A DNA stretch of 64,000 nt. Source: JAQUOA01 sp037443785. Its GTDB lineage: Bacteria > Bacteroidota > Ignavibacteria > UBA10030 > UBA8401. Positions within the stretch are counted from its first letter, which is position 1, and the number at the start of each line of letters is the position of its first letter. The stretch covers positions 65,969 through 129,968 of the forward strand of contig JBBINR010000005.1 in NCBI GenBank assembly GCA_037443785.1, written 5' to 3'. The notes under the pieces were generated by a model. It was given only the letters and a program-made list of their open reading frames with translations, ran no database searches and had not been told where the DNA came from. A program made the translations under genes and the position numbers. Of the stretch, positions 1 to 8,970 are shown in pieces.

Positions 1-135
1 CAGATCGAGAACGCAGGAAGTGATTCAAGCGCAGTTGGTAAAGTTGTAAAAAAAATGCGGCACCCCGAATCACAAAGTGATCACTTCGGGACTTGTTTCG
101 GGGTCTATAAAGATGCTGAAACAAGTTCAGCATGA
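1..135 (+). CDS. Possible 3' end of an upstream gene, running into a repeat
   Basis: Frame 1 is open from the window edge to a TGA at 133-135 (44 codons). The first 20 codons look protein-like and end in a Lys-rich stretch, while the last 24 codons are entirely encoded by the palindromic repeat at 62-133. This could be a real C-terminus extended by repeat insertion, or non-coding sequence that happens to be open. I do not recognise the family from so short a fragment. Confidence 0.25.
   Translation, partial: QIENAGSDSSAVGKVVKKMRHPESQSDHFGTCFGVYKDAETSSA
62..133. repeat. Intergenic palindromic repeat with nested hairpins
   Basis: CCCCGAA at 63-69 pairs with TTCGGGG at 97-103 and, alternatively, CCCGAA with TTCGGG at 85-90. 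ATCAC at 69-73 pairs with GTGAT at 77-81. A second hairpin, ATGCTGAA at 113-120 with TTCAGCAT at 126-133, has the loop ACAAG. The composition (xxCGAAACAAGTTCxx-like arms) resembles short dispersed repeats common between genes in many environmental genomes. I saw no second copy in this window. There is no T-run after it, so it is not a standard terminator. Confidence 0.6.
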
Positions 136-166
136 CGAATAAAAATAGTGACTATTGCTATTAACT

Positions 167-388
167 ATGACGGGAATAATTATTTGGGCTGTCTTGATTC
201 TTTTGGCGATTGCATTGCTGTGGGCGATCATTTCCGGTAAGATGAAAAGCTCTGGAAACTTTGCTGCAACGTCTGGTTTTGCGGATATGCAGAACGAAGA
301 TAAACGGAATGCGATGGAAACACTCATCGAAGAAAAAGCGGGAAATATTAAGCATGAAGATAAAAACGGGGAGAAAGAGAAGCTGTAA
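167..388 (+). CDS. Small single-pass membrane protein, unknown function
   Basis: A 73-residue protein. Residues about 3-27 are a strongly hydrophobic helix (Ile/Leu/Ala/Trp), followed by a charged tail rich in Glu and Lys. I start it at the ATG at 167; an in-frame TTG at 155 would add four residues. It sits 51 bases upstream of clpB on the same strand and may be co-transcribed. No family is recognised. The short, charged, probably cytoplasmic tail suggests a peripheral adaptor or stress-related small protein, but nothing in the sequence shows this. Confidence 0.5.
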   Translation: MTGIIIWAVLILLAIALLWAIISGKMKSSGNFAATSGFADMQNEDKRNAMETLIEEKAGNIKHEDKNGEKEKL

Positions 389-439
389 CTGTTTCCCATT
401 CCAGTGGTGAATGAAATACGAAAGTGAGAAAAAGAAAAA

Positions 440-3088
440 ATGAACTTCAATAAATTTACCATCAAATCACAAGAAGCCGTGCAGAATGCGCAAGAGATCG
501 CGACCAGCTACGGCAATCAAACCATTGAACCGGAACATTTACTTGCGGCGCTTGTTCAGGATGCGCAGGGAATTGTTACGCCCATTTTGCAAAAGCTTGG
601 CGCGAACGATAATTACATCAAAATAAAAATCAACGAAGTGATCGAGAAGCTTCCGAAGGTCAGCAACGCGCAAATGTATGCTTCAAACACATTGCAAAAA
701 GTGTTTGAGCAGGCGCAAAAGGAAGCTGAAAATCTTAAGGATGAATACGTCAGCACCGAACATTTGCTCCTTGCCCTGCTCGATCAAAAAAACAATGCCG
801 GTGTGAAACTCTTGGTCGATCAAGGCGTGTCGAAGGATGGTGTTTTAAAAGCGTTAAAAGATGTCCGCGGAAGTCAGCGTGTGACCGACCAAAATCCGGA
901 AGATAAATATCAAGCATTGCAGCGGTTCGGACGAGACCTTAACAGTCTTGCGCGAAAAGGGAAACTCGATCCTGTCATCGGGCGCGAAGATGAAATTCGC
1001 CGCGTGCTTCAAGTCCTTTCACGACGGACAAAAAATAATCCTGTGCTGATTGGCGAACCCGGTGTTGGTAAAACGGCAATTGCCGAAGGACTTGCGCACA
1101 GAATTATTTCGGGCGATGTCCCTGAAAATTTAAAGACGAAAAGAATTGTCGCCCTCGATATGGCGGCGATGATTGCCGGCGCAAGTTTCCGCGGACAGTT
1201 TGAAGAACGAATGAAAGCTGTTTTGAAAGAAGTGGAAGATTCGAACGGCGAAATAATTCTTTTCATCGACGAACTTCACACACTTGTCGGTGCCGGCGCT
1301 GCGCAAGGCGCCGTTGATGCGGCGAACATGTTGAAACCTGCGCTTGCGCGTGGAGATTTGCGGGCAATCGGCGCAACGACTTTAAATGAATATCATAAGT
1401 ATATCGAAAAGGATCCTGCGCTGGAACGTCGTTTTCAACCGGTGATGATTGACGAGCCATCAGTGGAAGATACCATTTCGATTCTTCGCGGACTGACGGA
1501 ACGGTACGAAGTCCATCACGGCGTGCGCATCACCGATGGAGCGATTGTCGCGGCCGCACAATTAAGTCATCGATATATCTCGGATAGATTTTTGCCCGAC
1601 AAAGCAATCGATCTTGTTGATGAAGCCGCATCGAAACTCAGAATAGAGATTGATTCCCTCCCCGAAGAGCTGGATGATGTTGAGCGAAAAGTAAAACAAT
1701 TGGAGATCGAACGCGAAGCGGTAAAAAGAGAACTCACTGCGGAATACATTGATGAATCGGATCGTCTTGCAATAAAAAGCCATATTGAAGAAATCGAGAA
1801 AAGCCTTGCTGAGTGGAATGAAAAACGAACCGAATTGCGCACACATTGGGAAAACGAAAAGAAGCTTATTCAATCGATCAGAACAATGAAAGCGGAGATT
1901 GAACATGTAAAAGTTGAAGCCGACAAAAAAGAGCGTGAAGGAGATTTTGGGAAAGTTGCCGAATTACGGTATGGAAATCTTGCAACACTCGAAAAGAAAT
2001 TAAAAGAAGCAACGGCACAGCTCGCGGATATTCAAAAGAGCCAGCGAATGCTCAAGGAAGAAGTTGACGCTGAAGATATCGCAGAGATTGTTTCGAAATG
2101 GACAGGAATTCCCGTGACGCGGATGCTGGAAAGCGAACGCACAAAACTGCTTCATCTTGAAGACAAAATTCATGAACGGATGGTGAATCAGGAAGAAGCG
2201 GTGAAAGCCATTGCCGATGCGATTCGACGAAGCCGCGCAGGATTGCAGGACGAGAAACGTCCGATCGGTTCGTTCATCTTTTTGGGAACAACGGGCGTCG
2301 GCAAAACAGAACTTGCACGTTCGCTCGCGGAACTTTTGTTCAATGACGAAAACGCAATGGTTCGAATCGATATGAGCGAATACATGGAAAAATTTTCTGT
2401 ATCCCGATTGATCGGTGCTCCTCCGGGATATGTCGGCTACGAAGAAGGCGGACAGCTCACCGAAGCTGTGAGACGAAAACCGTATTCAGTGGTGCTGCTG
2501 GATGAAATAGAAAAAGCGCATCCGGAAGTATTCAATGTCTTACTGCAATTGCTTGATGACGGACGATTAACCGATTCCCAGGGAAGAACGGTGAACTTTA
2601 AAAATACCATCGTCATTATGACATCGAATATGGGATCGCAACTCATTCAAGAACAGATGATGCAAATGCAATCGGATCAAGATTGGGAAAATGCTGTTGG
2701 GGATTTACGTACGCAACTGATCATGCTCCTGCGTCAGGCAATTCAGCCGGAGTTTTTGAATCGGATTGATGAGATAATTTTGTTCAAACCGCTGACGCGG
2801 GACGATATCAAGAAAGTAATTGATATACAATTACGCAGAGTTGAGCAGTTGCTGAGTGCAAAGGAAATGTCAATTGTGGTGACCGAGGATGCGAAAGAAT
2901 GGATTTCCCGACTTGGATATGATCCAATCTTCGGCGCACGTCCGTTAAAACGGGTCATTCAAAAACATATCATTAATATTCTTTCAGAGAAAATTCTTGC
3001 CGGAGAAATTACCGACGGTGATGCCATTGAGGTGAGTCTCAAAGGGGAAGGGCAATTGGAGTTCAGGAAGTTACTGCCTCATAATTGA
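440..3088 (+). CDS. clpB: Chaperone ClpB (Hsp100 disaggregase)
   Basis: An ATP-dependent cytoplasmic disaggregase that threads aggregated proteins through a hexameric ring, working with DnaK. The 882 residues show the N-terminal Clp repeat domain (1-150), AAA+ domain 1 with Walker A GEPGVGKT near 205 and a FIDELHTL Walker B near 275, a long coiled-coil middle domain (about 420-540) that separates ClpB from ClpA and ClpC, and AAA+ domain 2 with GTTGVGKT near 616. The C-terminal ClpB D2-small domain is complete. It is slightly longer than the usual 855-870. No CIRCE element (TTAGCACTC-type) was seen upstream. A strong terminator follows. Confidence 0.97.
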   Translation: MNFNKFTIKSQEAVQNAQEIATSYGNQTIEPEHLLAALVQDAQGIVTPILQKLGANDNYIKIKINEVIEKLPKVSNAQMYASNTLQKVFEQAQKEAENLKDEYVSTEHLLLALLDQKNNAGVKLLVDQGVSKDGVLKALKDVRGSQRVTDQNPEDKYQALQRFGRDLNSLARKGKLDPVIGREDEIRRVLQVLSRRTKNNPVLIGEPGVGKTAIAEGLAHRIISGDVPENLKTKRIVALDMAAMIAGASFRGQFEERMKAVLKEVEDSNGEIILFIDELHTLVGAGAAQGAVDAANMLKPALARGDLRAIGATTLNEYHKYIEKDPALERRFQPVMIDEPSVEDTISILRGLTERYEVHHGVRITDGAIVAAAQLSHRYISDRFLPDKAIDLVDEAASKLRIEIDSLPEELDDVERKVKQLEIEREAVKRELTAEYIDESDRLAIKSHIEEIEKSLAEWNEKRTELRTHWENEKKLIQSIRTMKAEIEHVKVEADKKEREGDFGKVAELRYGNLATLEKKLKEATAQLADIQKSQRMLKEEVDAEDIAEIVSKWTGIPVTRMLESERTKLLHLEDKIHERMVNQEEAVKAIADAIRRSRAGLQDEKRPIGSFIFLGTTGVGKTELARSLAELLFNDENAMVRIDMSEYMEKFSVSRLIGAPPGYVGYEEGGQLTEAVRRKPYSVVLLDEIEKAHPEVFNVLLQLLDDGRLTDSQGRTVNFKNTIVIMTSNMGSQLIQEQMMQMQSDQDWENAVGDLRTQLIMLLRQAIQPEFLNRIDEIILFKPLTRDDIKKVIDIQLRRVEQLLSAKEMSIVVTEDAKEWISRLGYDPIFGARPLKRVIQKHIINILSEKILAGEITDGDAIEVSLKGEGQLEFRKLLPHN

Positions 3089-3126
3089 GTCTTCCAATCG
3101 ACGGTAAAATTTGTTAATGCTCTTTC

Positions 3127-3168
3127 AAAAAAAATCATCCATTGAGTTCGAATGGATGATTTTTTTTG
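3127..3168 (+). terminator. Rho-independent terminator after clpB
   Basis: A perfect 13-bp stem, AAAATCATCCATT at 3131-3143 with its complement at 3151-3163, loop GAGTTCG, preceded by A residues and running into a T tract to 3167. It separates clpB from the glycosyltransferase gene. The remaining 185 bases to 3352 are AT-rich, with no recognisable gene; they probably hold the promoter of the next unit. Confidence 0.9.
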
Positions 3169-3352
3169 TACTCCGGTCAATTTTGATCGACAAGATTTTA
3201 CTTATGTAAAGTATTTGTGAATCAAGCTTTACCGTCGCTTATTGCGGAAATTTTGGCGCTCACGTCAAAGTTTTAGGGTTGATTTCGCTCCTTCTTCTTT
3301 TTACATTGCACAACCGCATTATCATGTTTACAAATCTAAAGGTCTTGTTTGA

Positions 3353-4819
3353 ATGAATCTGATAACAGTTGTCATCCCGTTTTCCGATGAGCCATTATTT
3401 AGAACGACGATTCAGCAGTTTATCCATTCTTCGCTTGTGAAACAAATTATTATCCTGCACGGCGGAGAATTTTCCGGAACGTATGAAAAATCTATTGAAC
3501 TTAAGGTCGATTCGTTGACTTCAGGCAAGACGATCAATAGCATCATCAGAAAAGTTAAAACTGAATATTTTCTCTTCATCAATCAATCGCAATCGATTAC
3601 GCTTAACCAGGCAGCATTGGAGCGATTCCTTCACATTGCTAGCGATACGCATGCCGGAATGTTGTATTCTGATTTCTATGAAATTAAAGATGGTAAACGT
3701 TCTGAACATCCGACGATCGATTATCAACTCGGAAGCATACGGGATAATTTTGATTTTGGCGCGTTGATGTTTTTTTTCGTTCCTTCAGTCAAAAAAGCTT
3801 TGCGAAAATATGGGAGAATAGAAAATGTTCATCACGCCGGGTTATATGACCTTCGGTTAAAAATATCGCTCGATCACAAAGTATTTCATATTCAAGAGCT
3901 GCTGTATACGAAAACAGAATCCGATATTCGGAAGAGCGGCGAAAAGCAATTTGATTACGTTGATCCGAGAAATTTGATCGTGCAGAAAGAAAACGAACTT
4001 GTTGCGACAAAACATTTGAAACATATTGGCGCATACCTGAAGCCGAAATTTTCAACCCCTCCAAAGTTTACGGAATCATTTCCGGTCGAAGCCAGCGTCA
4101 TTATTCCTGTGCGAAACAGGGAAAAAACCATTGCCGATGCCGTGAATAGCGTGTTGTCGCAAAAAACAAATTTTGAATTTAATGTCATCGTCGTGAATAA
4201 TCATTCCACCGACAATACGTCCAATATTCTTACTTGGCTTACATCAAAAGACTCTCGTGTAAAACATATTATTCCTGATCGTCAAGATCTTGGAATTGGC
4301 GGATGCTGGAATGAAGCGGTGTTGTCAGCCGATTGCGGACGATATGCCGTGCAGTTGGATTCCGATGATCTGTATGGAGGATCCGATACGCTTCAAAAAA
4401 TTGTCGACTTTTTTCATAAAGAAAAAGTTGCGATGGTCATCGGCTCCTACACGTTGGTAAATGCCAATCTTGAGCCGCTTCCCCCCGGACTGATTGATCA
4501 TAAAGAATGGACATCGAACAATGGGCGAAACAATGCGCTGCGGATAAACGGATTAGGTGCACCGAGAGCATTCAATACTGGATTATTGCGAACAATTCTG
4601 CTTCCTAATACAAGTTATGGTGAAGATTATGCCGTTGCACTGCGACTCTCACGAGAGTATCAAATCGGGCGTATTTACGAATCGCTCTACAATTGCCGCC
4701 GATGGGAAGGGAATACTGACGCTGCTTTACCAATTGACAAAATCAATCGTAACGATTATTATAAAGATAAAGTTCGAACGATTGAAATTATGGCAAGAAT
4801 ATGGAAAAATAAAAAGTGA
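3353..4819 (+). CDS. Glycosyltransferase family 2-type protein with two GT-A-like halves
   Basis: A 488-residue protein without signal peptide or membrane helices, so probably cytoplasmic. The second half (about 246-480) is a canonical GT2 fold: ASVIIPVRNREK start, VVNNHSTDNT nucleotide-binding strand, and LDSDDLY near 336 carrying the DxD-like metal site. The first half (1-235) also begins like a GT-A domain (LITVVIPFSDEP) but is more divergent and has no clear DxD, suggesting an inactive duplicate or an acceptor-binding domain. Its stop (TGA 4817-4819) overlaps the GTG start of the next gene. It leads the run that contains the peptidoglycan-recycling genes; its acceptor is unknown. Confidence 0.8.
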   Translation: MNLITVVIPFSDEPLFRTTIQQFIHSSLVKQIIILHGGEFSGTYEKSIELKVDSLTSGKTINSIIRKVKTEYFLFINQSQSITLNQAALERFLHIASDTHAGMLYSDFYEIKDGKRSEHPTIDYQLGSIRDNFDFGALMFFFVPSVKKALRKYGRIENVHHAGLYDLRLKISLDHKVFHIQELLYTKTESDIRKSGEKQFDYVDPRNLIVQKENELVATKHLKHIGAYLKPKFSTPPKFTESFPVEASVIIPVRNREKTIADAVNSVLSQKTNFEFNVIVVNNHSTDNTSNILTWLTSKDSRVKHIIPDRQDLGIGGCWNEAVLSADCGRYAVQLDSDDLYGGSDTLQKIVDFFHKEKVAMVIGSYTLVNANLEPLPPGLIDHKEWTSNNGRNNALRINGLGAPRAFNTGLLRTILLPNTSYGEDYAVALRLSREYQIGRIYESLYNCRRWEGNTDAALPIDKINRNDYYKDKVRTIEIMARIWKNKK

Positions 4820-5337
4820 AGGGAAATCATTTGACAATTGGTACGATATATCGTGAATGGAAATTAGAAGATACTGCGGGAATTCAAAAGGTTCTTTTAA
4901 ATACATGGCTCGCTTCATACGCTGATTTCATTCCTGTGACGGATATTCAATGGTATTTCAATAATTATTATTCGGAAGTAAATTTCGCGCAGTTGTTCGA
5001 TGATGCCGCCAGCACTAGTTATGTTGCCGAAATAAAGAATCACATCGTTGGGTATGCGCGGACAAAAATAAATCACGATCAGAAACGATGCTATCTGGAA
5101 TCACTCTATGTACTTCCAGAATTTCAAGGAAAGGGTATCGGATCCGAACTTCTTAAACTTGCGGAAAAAAAAGCAACAAATCATTCGTTCAAACAAATTT
5201 GGCTTGGAGTGATGGTACAGAATGTTCCGTCACTTGAATGGTATAAAAAACTTGGTTTTCAATTTGTTGAAGAGGCACCGTTTCAGATGGGTAAAACGTC
5301 CGTTCTTCACCTCATCGGCTACCGCGATATTAAATAG
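4816..5337 (+). CDS. GNAT-family N-acetyltransferase
   Basis: A 173-residue GCN5-related acetyltransferase. The acetyl-CoA pyrophosphate-binding motif A is visible around residues 98-115 (LPEFQGKGIGSELL), followed by motif B with NVPSLEWYKKLGF near 136-148, typical of small-molecule or protein alpha-amine acetylating GNATs. The GTG start at 4816 overlaps the preceding stop (GTGA), implying translational coupling to the glycosyltransferase. It ends 4 bases before the ATG of the DUF4922 gene. Substrate unknown; an amino sugar or nucleotide-amino sugar is possible from context only. Confidence 0.85.
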   Translation: MKGNHLTIGTIYREWKLEDTAGIQKVLLNTWLASYADFIPVTDIQWYFNNYYSEVNFAQLFDDAASTSYVAEIKNHIVGYARTKINHDQKRCYLESLYVLPEFQGKGIGSELLKLAEKKATNHSFKQIWLGVMVQNVPSLEWYKKLGFQFVEEAPFQMGKTSVLHLIGYRDIK

Positions 5338-5341
5338 ATAC

Positions 5342-6322
5342 ATGCACGAACAAAAAATTTTTGACCGATTTATAAACCAACAATCAGCTTCGTTATCTCG
5401 CCTTTCGAACCAATTATATCAACAACAGCAGCGTGTGTGGGAAATGCTTCACAACGGAGTGAAGGCACTCGACGCCGTGCAGTTTCGCGATGTTGACTGT
5501 GGAGATTTCTCGGTTCGACTTCAATATAATCCGCAGCGGATTGTCAGTAGCGGAGCGAAAGTTGACGCAGCGTCAATCAAAGCACGGAAATGTTTTCTCT
5601 GTCAGGAAAATCTTCCGCCGGAACAATTAGGAATTTTGTATCAGGAAAAATTTCTGATTCTGTGCAATCCAATGCCGATCTTCCGCGAACACTTCACTAT
5701 TTCACACATTAATCATATTCCGCAGTCAATTGAAGAAAATGTTCTTCCACTGCTGAATCTCGCAAAAGATTTTTCTTCATCTCACACAATTTTTTATAAT
5801 GGACCAAAGTGCGGAGCATCCGCTCCCGATCACATGCATTTTCAAGCGAGTCCAAGCGGTATAATTCCTGTTGAACGAGATGCTCATGAAAAAAATCGAC
5901 GGATTCATCGAAAAAAAATTGGCGGGGTCGATTTCTATTCATTGGAAGGATATGGACGCGAAGTAATTATGCTGGAAAGCTCTATAAAACAAGACATGGA
6001 ATTTTCTTTTCTCCGTCTAGTTGGAGCAATGCGAAAAATTGAAAATACAACCGAAGAGCCGCTGTTGAATGTCCTTTGCAATTATTCTGAAAATTCATGG
6101 CGGATGATTGTCTTTCCGAGATCGAAACATCGGCCGGACATGTACTTTCAAGAAGGAGATAAACAAGTGTTGATCAGTCCTGCAGCGGTCGATATTGGTG
6201 GACTGATTGTGACGCCGAAAGAAAAAGATTTCCAATCCGTAGATTCGATTATCATTAAAAAAATATTTACAGAAGTTTCTGTCTCACATGAAGTAACACG
6301 TCAAATTATTTCTGCTCTTTAA
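5342..6322 (+). CDS. DUF4922 protein, GalT/HIT-like nucleotidyltransferase or phosphorylase
   Basis: A 326-residue protein. I start it at the ATG at 5342, four bases after the GNAT stop, because upstream codons only overlap that gene in another frame. A CFLCQ motif near residue 84 resembles the zinc site of GalT-like enzymes. The core motif has H164-x-H166-x-Q168 (PDHMHFQ) preceded by GPKCGASA, the active-site pattern of the GalT/Ap4A phosphorylase branch of the HIT superfamily, where the second His is nucleotidylated. The C-terminus has an AVDIGGLIVTP-like segment seen in Ap4A/GDP-sugar phosphorylases. In this cluster it could transfer NMP to or from an amino-sugar-1-phosphate. That role is inference; only the superfamily is visible. 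Confidence 0.8.
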   Translation: MHEQKIFDRFINQQSASLSRLSNQLYQQQQRVWEMLHNGVKALDAVQFRDVDCGDFSVRLQYNPQRIVSSGAKVDAASIKARKCFLCQENLPPEQLGILYQEKFLILCNPMPIFREHFTISHINHIPQSIEENVLPLLNLAKDFSSSHTIFYNGPKCGASAPDHMHFQASPSGIIPVERDAHEKNRRIHRKKIGGVDFYSLEGYGREVIMLESSIKQDMEFSFLRLVGAMRKIENTTEEPLLNVLCNYSENSWRMIVFPRSKHRPDMYFQEGDKQVLISPAAVDIGGLIVTPKEKDFQSVDSIIIKKIFTEVSVSHEVTRQIISAL

Positions 6323-6333
6323 ATGTAAGAACA

Positions 6334-7650
6334 ATGATTACTTCAGAGCCTATTATCAAAGTTGGAATAATTGATTTTGCGCCGGTTGTCAGCGGCATGC
6401 TTCTCGAAAAATTCAGAATCATTGACGATGTTATTGTCACCGGCGGTTTTGTTGCGAAGGTGGTGAAAAACGAGATCGTGCTGTATGGCGGAATGGAAAT
6501 TGAACTGTTGCGAGGGAAAGAAATTACGTTTTCTCCGTTGAATGACGGAAAATTTACTTTGAATGATGTCGTGTTTGGAATAAATTTTCACTGGGAACGA
6601 AAAGAAGATGAAACGTTTGAAGGTGCGTTGAAGCTTGTAGCACGCGACAACGGAACGATTACCGCGATTAATGTTATTCCGGTAGAACGATATCTTGCCA
6701 GCGTTATTTCATCGGAAATGAGTGCGACAGCACCGGAAGATTTGCTGAAAGCGCACGCCATCACGTCCCGAAGCTGGCTTGTTGCAATGCTTGAAATGAA
6801 AAGGAAATTTTCTACGTTTGGCATCCCTTCACAGCGCTCTCATCATACCGACGAAGAATTGATCCGTTGGTACGACCGAGAAGATCATGATATTTTTGAT
6901 GTTTGCGCGGATGACCATTGTCAGCGGTACCAGGGAATTTCAAAAATTATTTCCGCCGCTGCGCAGAAAGCCATTGACGACACACGTGGATTATTTTTGA
7001 TCTATAATAATGAAATTTGCGATGCCCGCTTTTCGAAATCATGCGGTGGAGTTTCTGAAAAATTCGAAAGTGCGTGGGCGGATATGCATATTGACTATTT
7101 AACATGTGTTCCGTGCGCAAAAGAAAATTATCCTGCACTGCAGAATGAATCCGATTCCGCACAGTGGATTCTTTTTTCTCCAAAAGCATTTTGTAATACC
7201 ACCGATGGAAATATCTTGCGGCAAATCCTTCCGTCGTTTGATCAAGAAACGACAGATTTTTATCGATGGAAAGTTGAATACACGGTTCAGGAGCTTTCCG
7301 AATTGATCCATAAAAAATCAGGGATTGATTTCGGCGAGATTCAAGAATTAATTCCAGTCGCGCGCGGAGATTCCGGACGATTAACAAAATTAAAAATTGT
7401 CGGGTCTAAGAAAACATTAATCGTTGGAAAGGAATTAGAAATTCGACGATGGCTTTCAACAAGTCATTTGTACAGTTCGGCGTTCGTTGTTCAAAAAGAA
7501 AACGGAAAATTTATTCTTCGCGGCGCAGGGTGGGGACATGGAGTTGGTTTTTGCCAAATTGGAGCGGCAGTGATGGCTGTAGAAGGATGGAAAGCGGAAG
7601 ATATTGTGAAACATTATTTCAAAGGTGCTGAAGTTAAAAAATTATATTGA
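6334..7650 (+). CDS. SpoIID/LytB-domain protein, no signal peptide
   Basis: A 438-residue protein of the SpoIID family, whose characterised members are peptidoglycan lytic transglycosylases. The family core begins at PVERYLASVISSEMS, with the expected catalytic Glu at position 128, followed by LLKAHAITSRSW, and ends with GWGHGVGFCQIGA near 400-412. An insertion of about 100 residues (165-330) carries several Cys and His. The N-terminus (MITSEPIIKVGI) is not a signal sequence, so a cytoplasmic location is predicted, unlike sporulation SpoIID. It lies 11 bases after DUF4922 and 36 before the AmpG-like gene, suggesting it acts on imported muropeptides. Confidence 0.88.
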   Translation: MITSEPIIKVGIIDFAPVVSGMLLEKFRIIDDVIVTGGFVAKVVKNEIVLYGGMEIELLRGKEITFSPLNDGKFTLNDVVFGINFHWERKEDETFEGALKLVARDNGTITAINVIPVERYLASVISSEMSATAPEDLLKAHAITSRSWLVAMLEMKRKFSTFGIPSQRSHHTDEELIRWYDREDHDIFDVCADDHCQRYQGISKIISAAAQKAIDDTRGLFLIYNNEICDARFSKSCGGVSEKFESAWADMHIDYLTCVPCAKENYPALQNESDSAQWILFSPKAFCNTTDGNILRQILPSFDQETTDFYRWKVEYTVQELSELIHKKSGIDFGEIQELIPVARGDSGRLTKLKIVGSKKTLIVGKELEIRRWLSTSHLYSSAFVVQKENGKFILRGAGWGHGVGFCQIGAAVMAVEGWKAEDIVKHYFKGAEVKKLY

Positions 7651-7686
7651 TAGGTTTGCTTAACGCGGTTCAATAAAAGGCTCATT

Positions 7687-8952
7687 ATGAAGCAACGAAA
7701 CCCGTGGTCGTGGATACCGTCTCTCTATTTCATTGAAGGTGTTCCCTATGTCACCGTGATGACAATTTCCGTAATAATGTATAAGCGATTAGGAATTTCA
7801 AATACGGATATTGCTCTCTACACAAGCTGGTTGTATCTGCCATGGGTCATTAAACCTCTGTGGAGTCCTTTCGTTGATCTCTTCCGTACAAAAAGGTTTT
7901 GGATTGTAACAACGCAATTGATCATTGGGGCCACGCTTGCGGGAGTTGCTCTTACAATTCCCGCACCATCGTTTTTTCAATACACGATTGCGATTTTTTG
8001 GCTGATGGCATTCAGCTCTGCAACGCATGATATTGCGGCTGATGGATTCTATATGCTTGCGCTGGATCAGGGAACACAATCTGCTTTTGTCGGCGTGCGA
8101 AGCACATTTTATAGAATCGCGATGATTACCGGCCAGGGAGCGCTGGTTGTTCTTGCCGGATATTTTGAAACTCACGGTGGAATAAAATTCGCGTGGTCAA
8201 TTGCGTTCGGAGTTCTTGCAGTAGTTTTCACTTCATTTTTCGTGTATCATAAATTTATCTTGCCGTATCCCGTATCGGACAAACCGACGATCACCGATTC
8301 TTCAAAAGGAATTGTTTCGGAATTTTTCAAAACATTTGTGCTCTTCTTCAAGAAAAAAGATATTCTTATTATTCTCGCCTATCTTTTATTATTTCGATTT
8401 GCAGAAGCGCAGCTGGTTAAACTCGTTTCACCGTTTTTATTGGATGCGCGAGAAAAAGGAGGATTGGGTTTAACGACAAGCGAAGTAGGAATTGTGTACG
8501 GAACGGTGGGAATAATTTCGTTAACACTCGGCGGATTGCTGGGCGGCGTTGTTGTTGCAAAATATGGATTAAAAAGAATGTTGTGGATTCTTGTCTTTTC
8601 AATTCATTTGCCGGACGTTGCCTTTGTGTATCTCTCGCATTTTCAGCCTGAAAATTTTTTAATTATCAATGCGGCTGTTGCGGTTGAGCAATTCGGCTAT
8701 GGATTCGGATTCACTGCATACATGTTGTATATGATTATGATTTCGGAAGGTGAGCACAAAACTGCTCACTATGCCATCTGCACCGGATTTATGGCGCTGG
8801 GCATGATGATTCCGGGAATGTTCAGCGGCGCAATTCAAGAATCGCTTGGCTACGCCAACTTCTTTTTGTGGGTAATCATTTCAACGATTCCGGGATTTAT
8901 TGTCCCACTATTTGTAAAAATTGATCCGGAATTTGGGAAGAAAAGAAACTAA
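7687..8952 (+). CDS. AmpG-like MFS permease (muropeptide import)
   Basis: A 421-residue major facilitator with about 12 hydrophobic helices. The N-terminus (WIPSLYFIEGVPY, then YTSWLYLPWVIKPLWSPFVD) matches the AmpG type, in which the first loop has the conserved pattern around LPW.lK.lWaPlvD. AmpG proteins import GlcNAc-anhydroMurNAc (peptides) through the inner membrane with protons. Position between a SpoIID gene and an amino-sugar kinase/NagZ pair supports cell-wall sugar import. The family also contains saccharide and acetyl-CoA transporters, so the exact cargo is not fixed by sequence. Confidence 0.82.
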   Translation: MKQRNPWSWIPSLYFIEGVPYVTVMTISVIMYKRLGISNTDIALYTSWLYLPWVIKPLWSPFVDLFRTKRFWIVTTQLIIGATLAGVALTIPAPSFFQYTIAIFWLMAFSSATHDIAADGFYMLALDQGTQSAFVGVRSTFYRIAMITGQGALVVLAGYFETHGGIKFAWSIAFGVLAVVFTSFFVYHKFILPYPVSDKPTITDSSKGIVSEFFKTFVLFFKKKDILIILAYLLLFRFAEAQLVKLVSPFLLDAREKGGLGLTTSEVGIVYGTVGIISLTLGGLLGGVVVAKYGLKRMLWILVFSIHLPDVAFVYLSHFQPENFLIINAAVAVEQFGYGFGFTAYMLYMIMISEGEHKTAHYAICTGFMALGMMIPGMFSGAIQESLGYANFFLWVIISTIPGFIVPLFVKIDPEFGKKRN

Positions 8953-8970
8953 CTTCATCAAAGCATCATC

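Noticed and set aside
389..439. CIRCE heat-shock operator upstream of clpB
   Set aside because: No TTAGCACTC-N9-GAGTGCTAA-like inverted repeat is present in the gap or just upstream.
6334..7650. SpoIID as evidence of sporulation
   Set aside because: No other sporulation genes are present, the envelope is Gram-negative, and SpoIID/LytB domains are widespread outside sporulating bacteria.
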